DNA of 9,868 nucleotides from Treponema sp. (GTDB lineage: Bacteria; Spirochaetota; Spirochaetia; Treponematales; Breznakiellaceae). The translations under genes and the position numbers were made by a program. The stretch spans positions 1 to 9,868 of the forward strand of contig JAISAK010000218.1 of the NCBI GenBank assembly GCA_031266695.1, in the 5' to 3' direction. The notes beneath the pieces are model-generated. The model did not search any database. It saw only the letters and a program-made list of their open reading frames with translations, and was not told the origin of the DNA. Below, one piece after another: positions 1 to 5,300 of the stretch. Position 1 is the first letter of the stretch, and every line of letters begins with the position of its first letter.

Positions 1-3
1 GTA

Positions 4-13
4 CTCTGTGGTT
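4..13. repeat. Partial copy of dispersed palindromic repeat (left edge)
   Basis: The ten bases CTCTGTGGTT are identical to 227-236 inside the large palindrome at 124-271, and are followed by a similar T-rich/CTTATT stretch. This looks like a truncated or diverged copy of the same repeat, cut by the window edge. The match is short, so the relation rests on the similar flanking sequence as well as on the identity. Confidence 0.4.
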
Positions 14-79
14 TTTTCCTCTTACTTATTTAACTTCTTATTTGTCCTTAATGAAGAACCCCCGCCGCAAGTACTAAAC

Positions 80-109
80 TTGACCCACAATTTCGGATAC
101 AATTATAAA
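80..109 (+). promoter_or_regulatory. Sigma70-like promoter reading into the palindrome
   Basis: TTGACC (80-85, five of six consensus bases) is followed by an 18-base spacer and TATAAA (104-109, five of six). TTATAA at 103-108 gives a 17-base spacer. Initiation would fall near 115-117, just before the long palindrome at 124-271 and about 260 bases ahead of the first gene. It could serve that gene with a long structured leader or produce a short structured RNA. No transcript evidence is available. Confidence 0.5.
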
Positions 110-123
110 ATCAAAGAAATGAA

Positions 124-271
124 AACCGCAAAGTCGAAAAAGTAAAAGAAGTATAAGAAAAATTTGAAGATCAACCGCGGAGGAACACGGAGTTTTTGTT
201 ATAAATCTCTTTCCTCCTCCGTGTATCTCTGTGGTTAAATTTTCTTATTCGCCTTCTTCGACTTCGTGGTT
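124..271. repeat. Long imperfect inverted repeat (dispersed palindrome)
   Basis: The left arm (124-192) and the reverse complement of the right arm (217-271) align along most of their length. Both contain an AACC-C--AGTCGAA module, a TAAGAAAA-TTT stretch and an AACC-C-GAG----ACGGAG module; the innermost 20 bases match at 16 of 20 positions. The 24-base loop (193-216) lies between them. A transcript would fold into a long hairpin. The AACCACAGAG...CACGGAG theme resembles intergenic repeats that I recall from many unrelated bacterial genomes, so this is probably a family member rather than a locus-specific site. The loop sequence recurs, inverted, at 9844-9866. Confidence 0.75.
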
Positions 272-322
272 AAAATTTGTTCCAAAACTTGGTAGTTTCC
301 CGGAACCTGAAAGTAAATGACA

Positions 323-358
323 GGCCCTGCGCCGCTCTTTGTTGACGGAGACAGGGCC
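323..358. repeat. Short inverted repeat before the first gene
   Basis: GGCCCTG (323-329) and CAGGGCC (352-358) form a perfect 7-bp stem with a 22-base loop. It lies immediately upstream of the first gene and overlaps the -35 and spacer of the candidate promoter at 342-370. It could be an operator-like or leader hairpin, but a stem this short also arises by chance in GC-rich DNA. Confidence 0.3.
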
Positions 359-370
359 AGGGGCTATGTT
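342..370 (+). promoter_or_regulatory. Candidate promoter for the 318-aa protein, leaderless layout
   Basis: TTGACG (342-347, five of six), a 17-base spacer and TATGTT (365-370, four of six) place initiation almost exactly on the ATG at 377. The gene has no well-spaced ribosome binding site (AGGGG lies about 15 bases upstream), which fits a leaderless mRNA. The -10 box is weak. The stronger promoter at 80-109 is the alternative. Confidence 0.35.
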
Positions 371-376
371 TAAACA

Positions 377-1333
377 ATGGGGAAAGGACTTTTCATCATA
401 CCGGCTCTCCTTGTTCCGGCAATACTGTTTCCGGGTTTTGCCCCTTCCCAGGACGGGGGAATTTCGGCGGCCGGCCGGTTTCGGGCGGCCCTTCTTGCCG
501 GGGGCATTGCCTTTGAGGAAGCCCCCTTTTTCCCCGGCGAGGCCGGAATGTACGAGGAGGAAGCCCGCGAAAACGGTTTGCTCCTGCTTGTCCGGTTCGG
601 CGGCGCGCTGTCCCGGCCCGAATATTCCGCGGAAGAATCCTCCCCCCTCCTTGTCCTTTCCGTTCCCCTGACAGGCGCTTCGGACGAAACCGCTTATTAT
701 ACCGCCCTTTGCGAAGAATTTAAAAAGAAACCGCCCCCTTCCGTGGAGACGGTGATTGTTTTTTCCGAAGGCGCCGGCGATCCCTTTTCCGCTTCCCCTT
801 TCGGCGGAGAGGACGCTGAAAACGAATTTTTTGCGGGCCCGGACGGGGACTCCGAAAATATCCTTTTCTGGCGCCTGGATTTTGAAAAGTTTCCGCCCCA
901 ATCCCTGCGGATAGAATACGCCTTTCCGGGGGGAAAAGCCCCCCTCTTTCTTGTGGAAAAAATACCCGGCCTCTGTGATTCCCTTGCCATTCCCTATACC
1001 CTGGTCAAAAACCCGGAGGACGGGGATGAGGGCGGCGCGGGGAAAGACGCCCTCCGCGTCCGGGGCCTGGGGGAAGGCCCGGAAGAAACGGCCCTCGACG
1101 CCGCGCGGCTTTCCGAATTAATCGGGAATTACGCCGCTTCCCTGGATAAAGAGGGATTCGCTTCGGGCAGGCTGGGCGTTAACGCCGATTACAACTATTC
1201 CCTTATCAGGCTGCCCCGCGGCGTTTTGGTTATCTCCGAAAAAACAAAGATTCTCGCCGCGCTTTTTAGCTTCGCGGTAATAAACCTTGCCGCGGTAATC
1301 CTGCTTTTCATCAGAAAAGGATCTCCAGGATAA
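377..1333 (+). CDS. Membrane-anchored extracytoplasmic protein, unknown function (318 aa)
   Basis: I do not recognise this protein with confidence. It has a hydrophobic N-terminal segment (residues 4-20, uncleaved anchor or signal peptide), a long acidic Gly/Pro/Glu-rich region, and a C-terminal membrane helix (about 293-312) ending in a short RKGSPG tail, so most of the chain should face the periplasm. Residues about 88-130 (a hydrophobic strand, then GASDETAYY, a helix, then ETVIVFSEGAG) faintly recall the core of M28-type peptidases, where a metal-binding Asp and a Glu lie in similar positions. The usual His and second Glu pair is not evident, so if related it is probably degenerate. The ATG at 377 is the first possible start because an in-frame TAA lies at 371-373. 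The 3' end overlaps the convergent lipoprotein gene by 23 bases. Coding status is supported by length, topology and lack of a competing gene. Confidence 0.8.
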   Translation: MGKGLFIIPALLVPAILFPGFAPSQDGGISAAGRFRAALLAGGIAFEEAPFFPGEAGMYEEEARENGLLLLVRFGGALSRPEYSAEESSPLLVLSVPLTGASDETAYYTALCEEFKKKPPPSVETVIVFSEGAGDPFSASPFGGEDAENEFFAGPDGDSENILFWRLDFEKFPPQSLRIEYAFPGGKAPLFLVEKIPGLCDSLAIPYTLVKNPEDGDEGGAGKDALRVRGLGEGPEETALDAARLSELIGNYAASLDKEGFASGRLGVNADYNYSLIRLPRGVLVISEKTKILAALFSFAVINLAAVILLFIRKGSPG

Positions 1334-1982
1334 GGCCGCCGGGATAGGTAAGAATGTCCGCGGTCTTCATGGAAAAGGAAACTTTTTTCCCCCGCCCAAC
1401 CAGCCGCGCCCCCGGGGGAGTCTCGATTTTTTCCCCGGCCCCGTTCACAAGCTCAAGCGAAGCCTCCCCCGCGGCGCTCAGGCTTATCGCCGTTTCATAG
1501 GCGCCCGATCTTTCCTTAAGCAGGGACAGCAGATCGGGATCGGCGTTCCCCGTTTCCCCGTGCAGGGTAAGGGCCATTTTGTTTTTGGCCCCCTCCCCGC
1601 CGATACGGGCAAGGCTTCCCCCCGCGTCAAGGAAAGAGCCGAGGGCCTCGAGGTTTTCAAATTCAATTTCCGCCCGGTTGACAAGATCCGCGCCCTCGTT
1701 CTTTGCGGAAAAGGAAACAAGCTTTAGACCCTTGCGGGACGCGAGGCTCCGTTCAAAATCGGCCTTGCCGGTGGGAAGGATATTCCAGCGCTCGTTCCCG
1801 TCAAGCCTGCCGAGGGATTCGATCTGCCGGGAAAAACGGTATTCCAGATTCACCCTGCCCGATCCGTCGCTTTTTACGCTGAGGTCCATAGAAACGCCGA
1901 AGCAGGAACTCAGCGCAAGAACGGCAAAGGACAAAAGGACTGTTCGAAAACCGAAGCCGAACAACTCTGTTGGATTCTTCAA
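1311..1982 (-). CDS. Predicted lipoprotein, unknown function (223 aa)
   Basis: The N-terminus is a lipoprotein signal: Phe/Arg-containing n-region, hydrophobic stretch (residues 14-24) and lipobox L24-S25-S26-C27, so the mature protein should begin at Cys27 and be lipid-anchored. The mature part begins with a beta-rich pattern (SMDLSVKSDGSGRVNLEYRF) and ends in a hydrophobic LTYPGGLILEILF. Secreted beta-rich folds such as LppM-like domains have a similar feel, but this is only an impression. The start is TTG at 1982: it overlaps the TGA stop of the upstream ylxP-like gene in a TTTTGA junction and follows a strong Shine-Dalgarno GGAGG four bases away. Translation is therefore probably coupled to ylxP. 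The 3' end overlaps the convergent 377-1333 gene. Confidence 0.88.
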   Translation of the reverse strand: MKNPTELFGFGFRTVLLSFAVLALSSCFGVSMDLSVKSDGSGRVNLEYRFSRQIESLGRLDGNERWNILPTGKADFERSLASRKGLKLVSFSAKNEGADLVNRAEIEFENLEALGSFLDAGGSLARIGGEGAKNKMALTLHGETGNADPDLLSLLKERSGAYETAISLSAAGEASLELVNGAGEKIETPPGARLVGRGKKVSFSMKTADILTYPGGLILEILF

Positions 1983-2266
1983 AATTCCTCCGAATGGATG
2001 CTTACATCCTGTATGCGTACCGGCGTCTCCCGTTCTATCATTGTAAAGGCCCTTTGCAATACCGTTTCGCCGAAGGTTTTTGAATTGGAAACAATGGCGC
2101 CCCCTATCTGGGCAAAGGAGAGGGAATCCTGAAGATCCACCTCGGCGGCGCTCATGTGGAAACGGCGCTGAAGCTTGTCCTTTACGGAACGGATTATACG
2201 CCGCTTTTCTTTTATATTATCCACCTCGGGAATTTCAAAAATCATCTGTATCATCGAAACAACCAT
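1979..2266 (-). CDS. ylxP: DUF503/YlxP-like protein (95 aa)
   Basis: A small cytoplasmic protein of the DUF503 family. Hallmarks are the basic segment IKEKRRIIRSVKDKLQRRF (residues 18-36) followed by MSAAEVDLQDS (38-48) and a hydrophobic beta/alpha region; 95 residues is the normal family length. Family members are often encoded near infB and rbfA (B. subtilis YlxP) and are suspected to act on RNA or ribosome maturation, but the molecular role is unsettled. Here it is instead paired with a lipoprotein gene and divergent from a giant outer-membrane gene. ATG at 2266 was chosen because AAGG lies seven bases upstream and the protein then begins where the family begins; a longer version extending to 2323 would run through the promoter region. 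Confidence 0.88.
   Translation of the reverse strand: MVVSMIQMIFEIPEVDNIKEKRRIIRSVKDKLQRRFHMSAAEVDLQDSLSFAQIGGAIVSNSKTFGETVLQRAFTMIERETPVRIQDVSIHSEEF
1987..1991 (-). promoter_or_regulatory. Ribosome binding site deciding the TTG start of the lipoprotein
   Basis: GGAGG on the minus strand, embedded in the last codons of the ylxP-like gene, lies four bases before TTG at 1980-1982. It is the best Shine-Dalgarno match of any gene in the window and justifies the non-ATG start, which also gives a full signal peptide. Confidence 0.75.
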
Positions 2267-2273
2267 TGCTAAA

Positions 2274-2277
2274 CCTT
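2274..2277 (-). promoter_or_regulatory. Ribosome binding site of ylxP-like gene
   Basis: AAGG on the minus strand, seven bases from the ATG at 2264-2266. It selects this internal ATG over upstream in-frame codons. Confidence 0.6.
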
Positions 2278-2284
2278 GCCGGAC

Positions 2285-2319
2285 TAAACACGGCCTTATA
2301 TTATTTATTATACTATACA
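2285..2319. promoter_or_regulatory. Overlapping divergent promoter region
   Basis: The only intergenic DNA between the divergent ylxP-like and giant barrel genes is 59 bases, and its middle is almost pure A/T. On the plus strand TAAACA (2285-2290), an 18-base spacer and TATACT (2309-2314) would start transcription near 2320-2322, four to six bases before the ATG at 2326. On the minus strand a perfect TATAAT (2307-2312) lies on the same bases, without a recognisable -35, and would give a leader of about 34 bases with a ribosome binding site for ylxP. The two -10 elements overlap, so the polymerases would compete. Confidence 0.45.
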
Positions 2320-2325
2320 GCATAA

Positions 2326-5300
2326 ATGTATATCTTGCGAAGCCCGGGACATCCCCTCCTCTGCTGTCTCTTTCTGCTTGCTTTCCCTTTTTTTGGGGGC
2401 TTCGGCGAGGAGCTTCCCTCCGGTGAATCCGGGGCCGCCGGCGGCCTTTCGGACAGCGGGGTTGGCGAAGTTTCGGACGGTTCCGGGGAAAGCCCTGCCC
2501 GGGACGAGGCCATGCCTCCGGGCCCCGCCGCGCTCGACGTTGAGGCTCTGCGCCAAAGAATTACCAACGAGGCAAACGCGGAATTGGTCTCCCTGAAATT
2601 GGGCGATTCCGAAGTGTCGCTGCAGGTTTCCGGTTTCTGGAAAGGAACCCTCCAGGGCAATTTCGGGCTTTCCTTTACCCCCCTGGGAACGGAAGTGGTT
2701 TCTCCCGATTCCCCGATACTCTTTACCCAGGAAGCGGATCTTACCCTTTCCCTGTGGATTCGGAATCGCTGGTTTGTAGAGGCCGGCTTTCTTGACGATT
2801 ACGATCTCAACACCTACCGGGCGGGCTACCAGGGCTTTGCCGGGGAGCCGGTGCAGTACGTGGGAATTGGAAATACGGGCCTTGATTTCCCCATTTTCCC
2901 CTACCTGGATTTGGGGGGAGATTCGCCTTCCTCCTTCGGTCTTTACGGCCGCTTCGGGGGGCGGGCCCTTCAGTTCCATACCCTGTTCCGCTATGACGCG
3001 GCGGCCCGGGAGGAACGGACCTTTGTGGGAAACCGGGAGCGTACCTATACCTACGTGTCCCTGGACAAGCCCCTTCCCGGCCTTTCCTTTGTGCTTCCCG
3101 ATACAAACCTTGACTCCCCGCCGCTGGTGTACCTGGAAGACAGCGAAGGGAATATCCGGGACAACCGGGGCCGGCGCTGGCGTCAGGCGGGCCCCAGTGA
3201 ATACGCGGTGGGAAGGGCCGCGGGGCTTGTGGAGCTCGGGGGAACGAGTTCCGGCGCCGTGGCCGTGGCCTATTCAAAGGCCGGAAACAGCCGGCCCTGG
3301 GAGGGCCCGGCCGGTTCTCTGGGCGAATACGACACAAGCGCCGGGCCGGGGCTTTCAATTCCCAACACCGGGAGCGGTTTTCTCGGCAGCACCAGCGCCT
3401 GGTTCGGACCGGACGTAAACCTGCGGGATTTTCCCCAGCCGGGGGAGGAAAGCCCTGCTCCCGATAAACCCGGCACGATATACCTGGACGGAACCCCGGC
3501 CCTGGTAATCCACGAGGAAGGAACCTTCTCTCCCTTTGAGCGGCAGAGCCGTTACGAGGCCCCTTCAAGCAGCAGTTCGGACGCCGCCCTCGTGCGGCTT
3601 TCCACCGGTGAACGTATCCGGGGTTACGAACTTATCCCCTTTTATTCAAGCTCCGTAACGCCGGACATTCCCCTTTACGCGAGTACCGAAACCCGGCGCG
3701 GCATCTTTTCCCTCCTCGTCGAAGGGAGCTCCAATGATCTCCGGGCGCCCGAAACGCGCTGGCCCCTGGCGGGGGAATATCCCGAAATATACCTCCCCGG
3801 AAGCCCGGGTTTTTCCGAGGACAAGGCTCTGCGTTTTGTCAATTACGGCAGCGCCGGGGCCTATTCCATTGGTACCGACGTCGTTCCCGGTTCGGTTCAG
3901 GTTTGGCGCAGCGGGCTGCAGGATCCCAACATAAACTACAACGCCGAAACCGGCACGGTCGCGCTGGCAAGCCCCGCGGGTTTTAATGAAGTGATTCGCA
4001 TCACTTATCTCAGGCGAAGCAGCGAAACCCGGCTGGGCAGCATAGCCGCGGGCCTTGGTGCGGTTTACAATAACGGAGGCCCCTTCAGCTCCGAGCTTGC
4101 CCTGGGGCTGCGCTGGAATCTTACCGCCGGCAGTTCCCACACCGAAGAGGGAATTTCCAACCCCGGCACCGTGGGATTGGGGGCAAAGGCGGCGTGGGAA
4201 ACGGAGCGGCTCAAGGCGCAGGTAAGCGCCGGGCTTGGCTTTGAACAGCCCGACACCACCGGGCTTTACCGCGCGGCCGGAATGGAAGGCAACGAGATAG
4301 TCCTTGCGCTGATCCCCGAAAATTCCTTTATATCGGAGGCCCCCAACGATTCGGCCCTTCCGGGTACGGGCGCGCTTTTTTCAAACCTTACCCGTGACAG
4401 GCGCGCGGACCTTGTGTACCGTAACTACCGCGAAAATACCCTGGGAGGCACGACGCTCAATTCCATTGACTGGGGCGGCGCCCCGCTTGTTTCGGGAAAA
4501 AGCGGCCCCTACCCCGCGCGGGATTCAAGCCTTACCAAAGAGGCCGTTACGCTGGTCGCCGAATTTTCGTTAAGCCCGGCGGAAAACTGGACGGGCTTTG
4601 AGGCGCCCGTAGGCGCGGACAAGGAATTCCTGAAGCAGGCAAAGGAAATTGAGATTCCCTTCCGGTTTTACGACTTCAACGTCAATCCCCCGGGCGATTT
4701 CAGGCTTGTACTGCAAATCGGTTCCCTCTCCGCCGAAGACCGGGGCTTTGTGGAGAATCCCGCCCTGATATTTGAAAGCCTGCTTTTCGATTCCGCCTGG
4801 GCTTCGCTGTCGACGCCGCCTCCGGGCGTTTTTGGAATAAACCGGCTGTCCTTTAACACCAACCCGCGGATCGCCCGTTTTGTACTTTCCGACGAGGATC
4901 GCCGGAAACTGGGGGACGCAAAATTTTTAAGGCTTATCGCGGTACGCTCGGGGCCCGTCATGCCGGGACTTGAACTACTGAGGGGCCGGGTAATTCTGGC
5001 GCCGCCCATCCTACGGGGCGCGGGCTGGAGGCCCCTTACCGTCAGGGACAGGGTCATCCAGGGCGCGTCGGATCCCGGCGCCGAAGGCAGCGTCAAGAGT
5101 ACGGAAATCAGGGAAACCGGCGCGGGCAGGCTTGAAGACCGGTACGGCGATATTATCAGCCGGCTCCACTCGTCGGGCGGGGGGCAGCAGGTTCTTGAAG
5201 TTTCATGGAAGGGCATGACAGGGCCCGGCAGGGGCGCCGGCGCGGACGGAAGGATCAGCGCCCTGCCCCTCGCCAATTACCGCACCGTAACTTTTTTTGT

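Noticed and set aside
366..377. TTTAAAC heptamer resembling a -1 frameshift site near the first ATG
   Set aside because: The heptamer is not in the X-XXY-YYZ register relative to the ATG at 366, and it lies upstream of the chosen ATG.
339..671. Alternative frame beginning at TTG 339 or ATG 366, with the ATG 366 close behind AGGGGC
   Set aside because: A possible start is present but the product is a Pro/Arg-rich shadow of the 318-aa protein without domain or topology signals.
245..901. Open minus-strand frame of 218 codons over the palindrome and first gene
   Set aside because: Composition is Gly/Arg/Lys-rich shadow-like, it runs through the palindrome and promoter candidates, and the opposite-strand protein has proper signal and membrane segments.
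2308..3568. Antisense frames of 223 and 253 codons inside the giant barrel gene
   Set aside because: They cover the barrel gene's signal peptide and beta-rich region, are rich in Pro/Arg/Gly, and show no start signals.
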